In this document: positions 24,532-32,121 of the stretch, in pieces | Position numbering within the stretch: position 1 is the first letter of the stretch | Layout of the letters: every line of letters starts with the position of its first letter | NCBI RefSeq assembly: GCF_041022165.1 | Contig: NZ_CP163302.1 | Span: 3,596,001 to 3,660,000 of the forward strand | Source of the DNA: Sinomonas sp. P10A9 | GTDB taxonomy: Bacteria; Actinomycetota; Actinomycetes; Actinomycetales; Micrococcaceae | Direction of reading: 5' to 3' | DNA length: 64,000 nucleotides | Program-made: the position numbers and the translations under genes | Notes under the pieces: generated by a model | The model's database searches: none | What the model saw: the letters and a program-made list of their open reading frames with translations, nothing else | What the model was told of the DNA's origin: nothing

Positions 24532-26296
24532 AGTCCTCATCGCCAACCGCGGCGAGATCGCCGTCCGCATCGCCCGAGCCTGCGACGACGCCGGCCTCGA
24601 GAGCGTCGGCGTCTACGCGGATCAGGACGCCGACGCCGTCCACGTCACCGCGTGCACCGAGGCGTACGCCCTGGGCGGGACCTCGCCGGCGGAGACGTAC
24701 CTCGACATGGCCAAGATCCTCTCGGTCGCCGAGCGGTCCGGCGCCGACGCCGTCCACCCGGGCTACGGCTTCCTGTCGGAGAACGCCCGGTTCGCCCAGG
24801 CCGTGCTCGACGCCGGGCTCGCCTGGATCGGCCCGTCGCCCCGGACCATCCGTCTCCTCGGGGACAAGGTGAGTGCACGCGAGGTCGCCGTGCGGGCGGG
24901 CGCGCCGCTCGCTCCGGGCAGCGACGGGCCCGTGGCCAATGCGGCAGAAGTCCGCCAGTTCGTTGCGGAGCATGGTCTCCCGGTGGCGATCAAGGCGGCG
25001 TTCGGCGGCGGCGGCCGCGGCCTCAAGGTCGCCAGGACCATGGAGGAGATCGACGAGTCCTTCGACTCCGCCGTGCGCGAGTCCCGCGCCGCGTTCGGGC
25101 GCGAGGAGTGCTTCGTGGAGAAGTTCCTCGACCGCCCGCGGCACGTCGAGGCCCAGATCCTCGCGGACACGCACGGCAACGTGATCGTCGTCGGCACCCG
25201 CGACTGCTCCCTCCAACGGCGGCACCAGAAGCTCGTCGAGGAGGCCCCCGCGCCGTTCCTGAGCACGGAGCAGCGGGCGCGCATCCACGAATCCGCCAAG
25301 GCGATCTGCCGCGAGGCGGGGTACGTGGGCGCGGGCACCGTCGAGTACCTCCTCGACGCGCACGGCACCATCAGCTTCCTCGAGGTCAACACGCGCCTCC
25401 AGGTGGAGCACCCGATCACGGAGGAGACCTCGGGGATCGACCTCGTGGCTGCCCAGCTGCGGATCGCCGCCGGCGGTGTGCTCCCCATCCTGACGGACCC
25501 GGAACCGCGCGGCCACTCGATCGAGTTCCGCATCAATGCCGAGGACCCGGGCCGCGGCTTCCTGCCCGCTCCTGGCACCGTGGAGCGGTTCGCGGCCCCG
25601 ACAGGCCCGGGGATCCGCGTCGATTCCGGCGTCCGCGACGGCTCGACCATTCCGGGGCAGTTCGACTCGCTCCTGGCCAAGCTCGTGGTCACGGGCGCCG
25701 ACCGCCGGCAGGCCCTGCGCCGGGCTCGTCGCGCGCTGGCCGAGTTCGAGATCCGCGGCCTCGCGACGGTCCTGCCGTTCCACCGGGCGGTCGTCGACTC
25801 CCCGGCGTTCAGCGCCGATGGCGATGCCGATGAATTCAGCGTGTACACGACGTGGATCGAGTCCGAGTTCATGGACGAGCTCGCGGCCAGCCCCGAGTTC
25901 ACGGCACCCCGCACCCAGGACGCGGGCCGGCGCACGTTCGCGATCGATCTCGACGGCAAGCGGATCACGCTGGGCCTGCCGGCATCGCTGCTCGCGGGCC
26001 TCGCCTCGGCCGCGTCCGGCTCCGCAGCCTCGGACGCCGCGCACGACGGCGCCGCCTCCTCGCGCGAGGACGTCACCGGTGCAGAGCTCACCGCAGAGAT
26101 GGGCGGGACCGTGGTCAAGTGGCTCGTAGCTCCCGGCACTGCGGTGGCCGCGGGCGAGGGCATCGTGGTGCTTGAGGCCATGAAGATGGAGACCACGGTG
26201 GCTGCGCACCGGCCCGGCACGGTCGGTGAGCCTGCCGCGGCGGCGGGCGACGCTGTCGTTCCCGGCACCGTCCTGACGACGATCCACGCCGGTTGA
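24524..26296 (+). CDS. Biotin carboxylase-biotin carboxyl carrier fusion
   Basis: A 590-residue ATP-grasp enzyme. Biotin carboxylase covers residues 1-450 ([72 protein letters not shown]). A linker carries a copy of the dispersed repeat ([11 protein letters not shown]). The C-terminal biotinyl domain has EAMKM with the biotin lysine near 553. It is built like the alpha subunit of acyl-CoA carboxylases, but no acyl-CoA carboxyltransferase beta subunit is present. Its gene overlaps the PxpBC gene by eight bases, so it is translationally coupled to the oxoprolinase. A role on 5-oxoproline or a related lactam is an inference from this. Confidence 0.92.
   Translation: MRKVLIANRGEIAVRIARACDDAGLESVGVYADQDADAVHVTACTEAYALGGTSPAETYLDMAKILSVAERSGADAVHPGYGFLSENARFAQAVLDAGLAWIGPSPRTIRLLGDKVSAREVAVRAGAPLAPGSDGPVANAAEVRQFVAEHGLPVAIKAAFGGGGRGLKVARTMEEIDESFDSAVRESRAAFGREECFVEKFLDRPRHVEAQILADTHGNVIVVGTRDCSLQRRHQKLVEEAPAPFLSTEQRARIHESAKAICREAGYVGAGTVEYLLDAHGTISFLEVNTRLQVEHPITEETSGIDLVAAQLRIAAGGVLPILTDPEPRGHSIEFRINAEDPGRGFLPAPGTVERFAAPTGPGIRVDSGVRDGSTIPGQFDSLLAKLVVTGADRRQALRRARRALAEFEIRGLATVLPFHRAVVDSPAFSADGDADEFSVYTTWIESEFMDELAASPEFTAPRTQDAGRRTFAIDLDGKRITLGLPASLLAGLASAASGSAASDAAHDGAASSREDVTGAELTAEMGGTVVKWLVAPGTAVAAGEGIVVLEAMKMETTVAAHRPGTVGEPAAAAGDAVVPGTVLTTIHAG
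26039..26051. repeat. Dispersed repeat core inside the biotin-enzyme linker
   Basis: An exact GCGCACGACGGCG core lies in the linker between the biotin carboxylase and biotinyl domains and is translated as AHDGA. It shows that the repeat tolerates, or is tolerated by, flexible coding regions. Confidence 0.6.
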
Positions 26297-26352
26297 GCGG
26301 GGGGAACCGGTGGTTGGGCCGAGCCGAAGCTTCGCGTCGATAGGGTAGATCC

Positions 26353-27030
26353 ATGACAACCGAGGGGGTTCTGGACAGCCTGCGCACCGCAGCCGAGAAC
26401 ACGAAGCACGCCGAAACGGGCACGTGGGTCGCGGAGCGGCTGCGGCAGGCGATCGCGGACGGCCTCCTCGCGCCGGGCGCCAAGCTCGCCGAGGAGGCAC
26501 TGCGCGAGGCCCTCGGGGTGTCCCGGAACACGCTCCGCGAGGCGTTCGCGACCCTGCACGCCGAGCGCGTCGTGACGCGGATCCCCAACCGCGGGGTGTT
26601 CGTCTCGCACCCGACCTCCGAGGACATCCGGGAGATCTACCGCGTGCGGCGCCTCGTGGAGCCGGCGGCCCTCCTGTGGGGTCCCGCGGCGCCCGCGGAC
26701 CCCCTCAAGGACATCGTGCGCGCGGCCCGCGAGGCCGCCGTCGCCGGCGACGTGCCCAGGATGGCCAACGCCAATCAGGAATTCCACCGCAAGCTCGTAG
26801 CCCGCGTGGGCAGCGAACGTCTCGACACCCTCATGGGGCAGGTCCTCGCGGAGATGCGCCTGGTCTTCGCCACGATGGCGGACGACACGCGTTTCCACGC
26901 ACCCTACATCGAAGAGAACGCGAAGATCCTGAGCCTCCTCGAGGCCGGGAAGAACGCCGAGGCCGCGAGCGCCATGACCGCCTACCTCGACCGCGCGGAG
27001 GAACAGCTCCTCGCCGCCATCGCCGCCTGA
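26353..27030 (+). CDS. GntR-family regulator (FadR/FCD subgroup)
   Basis: Regulator of 225 residues. The N-terminal winged helix is at residues 22-85 (WVAERLRQAIADGLLAPGAK, RNTLREAFATLHAERVV). A helical FCD ligand-binding domain follows (NANQEFHRKLVARVGSERL, with the metal/acid-binding His residues). TAGGGT lies six bases before the ATG and there is no ribosome binding site, so the mRNA is probably leaderless. The gene sits between the two operons that carry the same TTGTT-S-AACAA operator (21930 and 27163-27197). It is therefore the likely 5-oxoproline-responsive repressor of both. Confidence 0.92.
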   Translation: MTTEGVLDSLRTAAENTKHAETGTWVAERLRQAIADGLLAPGAKLAEEALREALGVSRNTLREAFATLHAERVVTRIPNRGVFVSHPTSEDIREIYRVRRLVEPAALLWGPAAPADPLKDIVRAAREAAVAGDVPRMANANQEFHRKLVARVGSERLDTLMGQVLAEMRLVFATMADDTRFHAPYIEENAKILSLLEAGKNAEAASAMTAYLDRAEEQLLAAIAA

Positions 27031-27067
27031 GCGCCGAGCGGGCATCTCCATGTCCCCGCCTTCCCTC

Positions 27068-27130
27068 CGTTGCGGGGTCACGTCCCCACGTTGCGGAGTC
27101 ATCTCCCCACGTTCGGGAGTCACATCCGAG
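27068..27130. repeat. Three degenerate tandem 21-bp repeats
   Basis: Units at 27068-27088, 27089-27109 and 27110-27130 share CGTT-CGG-GTCA-TCC blocks at exact 21-bp period. They follow the GntR gene and precede the paired operators. No coding frame uses them. They could be protein-binding iterons or slippage remnants. Confidence 0.55.
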
Positions 27131-27162
27131 AACCGAGGAGGTCGGACGGGACGCTCCCCACG

Positions 27163-27208
27163 ATTGTTCAACAAGCCCTTGCGTGATTGTTGAACAAAAA
27201 GATATGCT
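27163..27208 (+). promoter_or_regulatory. Promoter with two GntR-type operators before the DUF969 gene
   Basis: TTGTTCAACAA (27164-27174) and TTGTTGAACAA (27187-27197) have centres 23 bp apart. A possible promoter, TTGCGT (27179-27184) and TATGCT (27203-27208) 18 bases apart, has the second operator in its spacer. This is a classic repressed layout matching the site before pxpA. Confidence 0.75.
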
Positions 27209-27297
27209 CTAGGTCACAGCGTCGCGCGGCGCACGCTACACCCCCTGTCGCAGGACCTACGCAGGACCCGTGCAGTCCCACACCGGAACGGATCATC

Positions 27298-28014
27298 ATG
27301 CTTGTACTCATCGGGGTACTTCTGGTCATCGTTGGCTTCGCCATCCGACTGAACCCCCTCGTCGTCGTCACCGTGTCGGGCATCGTCACCGCCCTCCTCG
27401 GTGGCCTGAATCCCATCCAGATCCTTGATGCGTTCGGCTCCGGCTTCGCCAGCAGCCGCTCGGTGACGATCTTCGCGGCAGTGCTGCCCGTGATCGGGAT
27501 CATCGAGTACTTCGGCCTCCAGGAACAGGCCAAGAACCTCATCGGCAAGCTCGCCAGGCTCACCGCCGGCCGAGTCCTCCTGGCCTACCTCGCCATCCGC
27601 CAGATCACCGCGGCCGTCGGGCTCACGAGCATCGGCGGCCACGCCCAGACGGTCCGGCCGCTCGTCTTCCCGATGGCCGAGGGCGCCGCGATGCGCCGCT
27701 ACGGCCACGTGCCCGAGAAGGTCAAGGAGAAGATCAAGGGCCACTCCGCCGCGGCGGACAACGTGGGCGTGTTCTTCGGCGAGGACGTCTTCGTGGCCGT
27801 TGGCTCGATCCTGCTTATCACCACGTTCGTGGACACGACCTATCACCTGCACCTCGAGCCGCTCCAGCTCGCCGTCTGGGCCATCCCGACCGCCATCGCG
27901 GCCTTCCTGATCCACGGCTTCCGGCTCCTGCGTCTCGACCGGGCCCTGGACCGCGAGTACGCGAACACCACCAAGACCGACGAGGCCGCAGAAGCGGCGG
28001 AGGGCGCACTGTGA
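27298..28014 (+). CDS. DUF969 membrane protein (probable transporter subunit)
   Basis: A 238-residue membrane protein with about six hydrophobic segments. It begins MLVLIGVLLVIVGFAIRLNP and contains AIRQITAAVGLTSIGGHAQT and FFGEDVFVAVGSILL, consistent with DUF969. The frame is open to 27187, but ATG 27298 is the first start that begins at a membrane segment; GGAACGGA lies 6-13 bases upstream. The stop overlaps the DUF979 start (GTGA). DUF969 and DUF979 are regularly paired and often sit near pyrrolidone-carboxylate genes, so a two-part 5-oxoproline carrier is proposed. That is inference. Confidence 0.85.
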   Translation: MLVLIGVLLVIVGFAIRLNPLVVVTVSGIVTALLGGLNPIQILDAFGSGFASSRSVTIFAAVLPVIGIIEYFGLQEQAKNLIGKLARLTAGRVLLAYLAIRQITAAVGLTSIGGHAQTVRPLVFPMAEGAAMRRYGHVPEKVKEKIKGHSAAADNVGVFFGEDVFVAVGSILLITTFVDTTYHLHLEPLQLAVWAIPTAIAAFLIHGFRLLRLDRALDREYANTTKTDEAAEAAEGAL

Positions 28015-28982
28015 TCAACGTCGAAGCCGTCTACTGGCTCATCGGAGCCCTGTTCATTGGCTGGGCATCGCTCATTGCACGGGATGAGAACCATCCCCAT
28101 CGCTGGGGAGCCTCGTCCTTCTGGGGCCTTCTCGGGCTCTGCTTCTTCTTCGGCACCTGGGTCCAGGCCGGCACGGCCCCCGCGTGGATTCTGGGCGTCG
28201 CAGTCCTCGTCCTCGTCGCCATCGCCGCCACCGGGCGCCTCAAGCACGGCCCGGCCAAGACCTCCAGCCCCGCCGAACGCGTCGAGTACGCAGCCAAGTT
28301 CGGCAACAGGCTCTTCATCCCCGCACTGGCCATACCCGTGGTCACCGTGGTCCTCGTGCTGGCGGCCCCGGCCCTGACCATCGGCAACACCCCAATCCTC
28401 GATCCCAAGAACACGACCCTCGTGGCCCTGGCCATTGGGGCCGTGGTGGCGGCCGTCCTCGCCGTCGTGCTCCTGAAGCCGAAGAACAAACTCAACCCGG
28501 TCATCGAGAGCCGCCGGCTCCTCGAGTCGATCGGCTGGGCCGCGCTCCTGCCGCAAATGCTGTCGACCCTCGGCATCCTGTTCACGAAGGCCGGCGTCGG
28601 CACCGCGGTGGGCACGCTCGCGACCACCGTCATGCCCAAGGGCTCGCTTTTCGCGGGTGTGCTCGTCTACTGCGTGGGCATGTTCCTCTTCACCATCCTC
28701 ATGGGCAACGGCTTCGCGGCGTTCCCGATCATGACGGCGGCCATCGGCTGGCCGGTCCTGGTCCAGGAGTTCCACGGCGACCCGGCGATCGTGTTCGCAA
28801 TCGGCATGCTCGCGGGCTTCTGCGGCACGCTCTGCACGCCCATGGCGGCGAACTTCAACCTCGTCCCGTCCGCGCTGCTCGAGATGAAGAACAAGTACGG
28901 CGTGATCACGGCCCAGATCGGCACGGCAGTGCCGCTCCTCGCGGTCAACGTCGCGCTCATGTACTTCCTCGCGTTCCACTAG
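28011..28982 (+). CDS. DUF979 membrane protein (probable transporter subunit)
   Basis: A 323-residue membrane protein with roughly nine hydrophobic segments (INVEAVYWLIGALFIGWASL at the start, MGNGFAAFPIMTAAIGWPVL late). It fits DUF979. The start is a GTG overlapping the DUF969 stop, so the two are made together. Re-entrant Gly/Ala/Asn-rich segments in both proteins (TSIGGHAQT, GNGFAAFP) resemble substrate-binding loops of ion-coupled carriers. Joint control with the oxoprolinase genes suggests they import 5-oxoproline; not shown experimentally here. Confidence 0.85.
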   Translation: MINVEAVYWLIGALFIGWASLIARDENHPHRWGASSFWGLLGLCFFFGTWVQAGTAPAWILGVAVLVLVAIAATGRLKHGPAKTSSPAERVEYAAKFGNRLFIPALAIPVVTVVLVLAAPALTIGNTPILDPKNTTLVALAIGAVVAAVLAVVLLKPKNKLNPVIESRRLLESIGWAALLPQMLSTLGILFTKAGVGTAVGTLATTVMPKGSLFAGVLVYCVGMFLFTILMGNGFAAFPIMTAAIGWPVLVQEFHGDPAIVFAIGMLAGFCGTLCTPMAANFNLVPSALLEMKNKYGVITAQIGTAVPLLAVNVALMYFLAFH

Positions 28983-28998
28983 ACGGAAGGATCTCCCC

Positions 28999-30135
28999 AT
29001 GGGCGACTCCCCCGGCGTGCCCACCGCGCCGTCCCCCTCGGACCGCTTACCCGAGGGCCCGTTCCCTGACGGCCTCTTCCCGCATGCGGCGGGCCGCTGT
29101 GCCGCCGTCGTGCTAGACAACCTCGCACGGCCCTATCCCTACGCGGCGCACCACGTGCGGCGATCCGCCGAGGACACAGCCATGCCCGGCGAGCTGCACC
29201 CCGCCTTCGGGACCTCGTTCGACTGGCACTCGTCGGTGCACATGCACTGGCTCGGCGTGAGCGTGCTGGGCTCGGGGCAGCTCGAGTCCGAGGCGGCCGA
29301 GCAGCTCCGCACCGCGCTCGGCGCCAACCTCACGCAGGAGAAGCTCGCCGTTGAGGCCGCCTACCTCGCGGCGAACCCCACGTGGGAGCGGCCGTATGGG
29401 TGGGCGTGGCTCGTGCGCCTCGCCGCCGCGTGCGCCGTCTCGCACGACGCCGAGGTGCGCGGCTGGGCGGTGCACCTCGGCGGATGCGTGGACACGGTCG
29501 AGGGGCTCGTGGTCGCGTGGCTCGACAAGGCGGAGTACCCGGTGCGGCACGGCCTTCACACCAACTCGGCGTTCGGCCTCGCGTGGCTCGTGGACGCGTT
29601 CCGGACGCTGGGCCGGGACGACGCCGCGGCCGCCTGCGAGGCCGCCGCCCGCCGTTGGTTCGCCGACGACGCCGGCTGGGCCGCCGAGTGGGAGCTCTCC
29701 GGCCAGGACTTCCTGTCTGCCGGCCTGAGCGAGGCCGACCTGATGGCCCGGGTCCTCTCTCCCGCCGAGTTCGCCGCCTGGCTCGACCGGTTCCTGCCCA
29801 ACCTGGCCGCTGGCTCGCGGATGCTCACACCCGTGGGCGTTACCGACGAGACCGACGGCTACATGGTCCACCTCCACGGCCTCAACCTGACCCGCTCAGG
29901 ACAGCTCGCGCGCGTGGTGGCTGTGCTCCGATCGGGGCGAGCGGGCGGAACGCACGACGGCGGCAGCCCGGCTCCCGCCGCGGGCTCGCCCGAGGCCGTG
30001 CTCGCCGCGGCTGTCCGACCACTGTTCGAGGCCGGGCTCAGGGGCCTCGACAGCGGCGACTTCATGTCCACGCACTGGCTCGCGAGCTTCGCCTGGGACG
30101 CGGCAGAATCAATCGGCGCCCTCGACCCAGCCTGA
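28999..30135 (+). CDS. DUF2891 protein
   Basis: A 378-residue soluble protein, last gene of the DUF969-DUF979 operon (16 bases after the stop, GGAAGGATC before the ATG). Conserved-looking His/Trp/Asp clusters are spaced through the chain: FDWHSSVHMHW, RHGLHTNSAFGL, YMVHLHGLNLTRS and STHWLASFAWDA. The helical repeats suggest an alpha/alpha toroid like some glycosidases and epimerases. DUF2891 has no known reaction. By position it may process a compound brought in by the DUF969/979 proteins. A loop near residues 316-336 (GGTHDGGSP) carries a copy of the dispersed repeat. Confidence 0.85.
   Translation: MGDSPGVPTAPSPSDRLPEGPFPDGLFPHAAGRCAAVVLDNLARPYPYAAHHVRRSAEDTAMPGELHPAFGTSFDWHSSVHMHWLGVSVLGSGQLESEAAEQLRTALGANLTQEKLAVEAAYLAANPTWERPYGWAWLVRLAAACAVSHDAEVRGWAVHLGGCVDTVEGLVVAWLDKAEYPVRHGLHTNSAFGLAWLVDAFRTLGRDDAAAACEAAARRWFADDAGWAAEWELSGQDFLSAGLSEADLMARVLSPAEFAAWLDRFLPNLAAGSRMLTPVGVTDETDGYMVHLHGLNLTRSGQLARVVAVLRSGRAGGTHDGGSPAPAAGSPEAVLAAAVRPLFEAGLRGLDSGDFMSTHWLASFAWDAAESIGALDPA
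29951..29963. repeat. Dispersed repeat copy inside the DUF2891 gene
   Basis: CGCACGACGGCGG matches 12 bases of the window's repeat core and is translated in a Gly/Ser/Pro-rich loop (THDGGSP) between two conserved blocks. Confidence 0.5.
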
Positions 30136-30160
30136 CCATCATCACGTGTACCCGAACAGG

Positions 30161-30194
30161 GATGACCCCCAGGCCAGATCGGCCTGGGGTCATC
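30161..30194. terminator. Bidirectional terminator
   Basis: GATGACCCCCAGGCC and GGCCTGGGGTCATC pair with a single bulged C around AGATC. It sits between the DUF2891 stop and the convergent membrane-protein stop. Confidence 0.78.
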
Positions 30195-30211
30195 TCATTC
30201 CGACCGAGCCC

Positions 30212-30652
30212 CTATGCTGCGAGCGCCTTGTCGGTATGCCGTGCCTCGGCGAGCTCCTCCTTGGGCTTCATCAGCGCCATCACGACGACGAGGATCCCAG
30301 CGAGCGCCACCAGTTCAGACACCACCGGAGCCGCGATGACCGCGGCGCCCCAGTGCTCGAAGACGTCCCACACCATCATGGCGCCGAAGAACGCGCCCGC
30401 GACCACGTTGACCCAGCGGGCCACGGTGTCCGTGAGAACGAACGTCAGGAACGCCAAAGCCAATGGAATGAGCACGAACCCGGGCATCATCAGCGTCATC
30501 GGGCTGTCAACCGCCATCTCTGCGATCCGGCCGGTCCTCAGCTGGTCGACGGACCCCGGTTCCATGAGCACCAAGATGAACAGAAGGACCATTCCCACTG
30601 CGTAGAACACCCACAGCGTGGCGATCCGGAGCTTCCACATCAACGACCGCAT
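30212..30652 (-). CDS. Four-helix membrane protein of unknown function
   Basis: A 146-residue protein with four hydrophobic segments (LWVFYAVGMVLLFILVLM, then about 65-80, 85-102 and 110-130) and a charged C-terminal tail KPKEELAEARHTDKALAA. No enzyme motif is visible; it resembles small DUF6326-like integral membrane proteins. ATG 30652 is chosen over the GTG at 30661 because GAGGAGG is eight bases upstream of it. It is monocistronic and divergent from the MFS gene. Confidence 0.7.
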   Translation of the reverse strand: MRSLMWKLRIATLWVFYAVGMVLLFILVLMEPGSVDQLRTGRIAEMAVDSPMTLMMPGFVLIPLALAFLTFVLTDTVARWVNVVAGAFFGAMMVWDVFEHWGAAVIAAPVVSELVALAGILVVVMALMKPKEELAEARHTDKALAA

Positions 30653-30680
30653 CGTCGCCACCTCCTCCAGCGGAGGGACC

Positions 30681-30696
30681 GCCCGCCCGGGCGGGC
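30681..30696. promoter_or_regulatory. GC palindrome in the divergent region before the MFS gene
   Basis: GCCCGCCCGGGCGGGC is perfectly self-complementary. It lies in the 173-base gap between two divergent genes, close to the membrane-protein start. It could be an operator or an mRNA hairpin. Confidence 0.35.
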
Positions 30697-30825
30697 CTCC
30701 ACTTTCAGGATGCGCGGCTGGACGCCGACTGCGAAGAGCCCAAGGTCCCGCTCATGTGCAGCATGGAGCCGGCGCGGGGCCCTTGGCCACGAGCGGATCC
30801 TTCGCAACGGTCCTAGCACGCGAGG

Positions 30826-32121
30826 GTGGACGAATCCCAGATGAGTGGCTGGCGCAAGCCTCGCGGCGCCCCGGCAGGGGCCGGCGGAGCAACCCGAAGG
30901 CACCCCCGTGACATGGTGAGGGTTCTCGGCGTCCGCAACTTCGCCTTCTTCTGGACGGGCCAGCTGGTCTCCGGCACGGGAACATGGATGCAGACCGTCG
31001 CCATGGCGTGGCTCGTCCTCCAGATCAGCCACTCCCCGGGGATCTTGGGCACCGTCACCATGCTGCAGTTCCTGCCGATGATGCTGTTCACCCTTCCGGC
31101 CGGGGTCGTGGCAGATCGCGTCCCGAAGCGCGGGCTGCTCATTGCCACCCAGAGCCTCGCCGCGCTCCAGGCCCTCGTGCTCGGCATCCTGACCCTGCTC
31201 GGCACCCCGCAGATCTGGGAGCTCGCTGTCCTGGCCGTCGTCCTCGGGCTCTCCAATGCGTTCAACAACCCGACGCAGCAGGCGTTCCTCCCCGAACTCA
31301 CGGGCCACGATCTCCTGCCCGACGCGGTGGCGATGAACAGCCTCCAGTTCAACGGAACGCGCATGATCGGGTTCGCCCTCGGCGGTATCGCCCTCGCAGA
31401 GCTGTCCGCCGCGGGCGTCTTCCTCATCAACGCCGCAAGCTTCGCCGCCTCGTTGGCCGCACTCCTGCTCATGCGTCCGGCTGAACTCCACGCGCCGGCG
31501 GGCCAGCGCCCGGGGCACCACGCCCTGCGGGAGGGCCTGACCTACACGCGCCGCACGCCCGCCGTCGTCTTCGTCTTGGCCTCGCTCGCGGTGGTCGGGA
31601 CGTTCGGCTTCAACTGGCCGGTCGCGGCGCCCCTCATGGCCCAAGACCTGCTCGACGTCGGAGCGGTCGGCTTCGGGGCGCTCATGGGAGCGTTCGGTGC
31701 AGGCTCGCTCGTCGCGGGGGCCGGATTGATCCTCCTCGGGCCCGGCGGACGACGTCGCATGGTCACCGCAGGGGCGGTCCTCGCCCTCGTGCTGATCGCC
31801 TTGGGCATTTCACGGTCCTATCCCGCAAGTCTCGCGCTCATGGCCGTCGCCGGCATCAGCGGGACCGTGTACACGACCACCGCGAATTCGTCACTGCAGG
31901 CCATCGTGCCGGATCGCCTGCGGGGACGCGTCATGAGCCTGTTCGTGCTCCTCATGGCGGGAACGACCCCGATCGGCGCAACGCTGCTGGGGTGGGGTGC
32001 GGACGCCTTCGGCATCTCCGCGACCACGATTGCCTTCGGCGCAGTCACGGCCGTCGGCCTGGGCGCCCTCCTGCTTCACCACCGCCTTGCGTCGAGAAGG
32101 GCTCAGCCGCCAGTCGCGTGA
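30826..32121 (+). CDS. MFS transporter (EntS/MFS-3 type exporter)
   Basis: A 12-helix major-facilitator protein of 431 residues. It begins its membrane part at NFAFFWTGQLVSGTGTWMQT and has the motif VADRVPKRGLL between helices 2 and 3. NNPTQQAFLPELTG and NGTRMIGFALGG are typical of the EntS-like exporter group. Start choice is uncertain: GTG 30826 or ATG 30841, both behind GCGAGGG. Its 3' end overlaps the convergent LuxR gene by 19 bases. It could export a product or substrate of the neighbouring monooxygenases, but it lacks their promoter motif. Confidence 0.87.
   Translation: MDESQMSGWRKPRGAPAGAGGATRRHPRDMVRVLGVRNFAFFWTGQLVSGTGTWMQTVAMAWLVLQISHSPGILGTVTMLQFLPMMLFTLPAGVVADRVPKRGLLIATQSLAALQALVLGILTLLGTPQIWELAVLAVVLGLSNAFNNPTQQAFLPELTGHDLLPDAVAMNSLQFNGTRMIGFALGGIALAELSAAGVFLINAASFAASLAALLLMRPAELHAPAGQRPGHHALREGLTYTRRTPAVVFVLASLAVVGTFGFNWPVAAPLMAQDLLDVGAVGFGALMGAFGAGSLVAGAGLILLGPGGRRRMVTAGAVLALVLIALGISRSYPASLALMAVAGISGTVYTTTANSSLQAIVPDRLRGRVMSLFVLLMAGTTPIGATLLGWGADAFGISATTIAFGAVTAVGLGALLLHHRLASRRAQPPVA

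Noticed and set aside
24323..26500. 725-codon minus-strand frame opposite the biotin carboxylase
   Set aside because: Antisense shadow of a gene with clear active-site motifs; no domain or ribosome binding site of its own.
30146..30844. Plus-strand frame opposite the small membrane protein
   Set aside because: His/Arg/Asp-rich translation, contains the terminator, and the minus strand encodes a clean four-helix protein.
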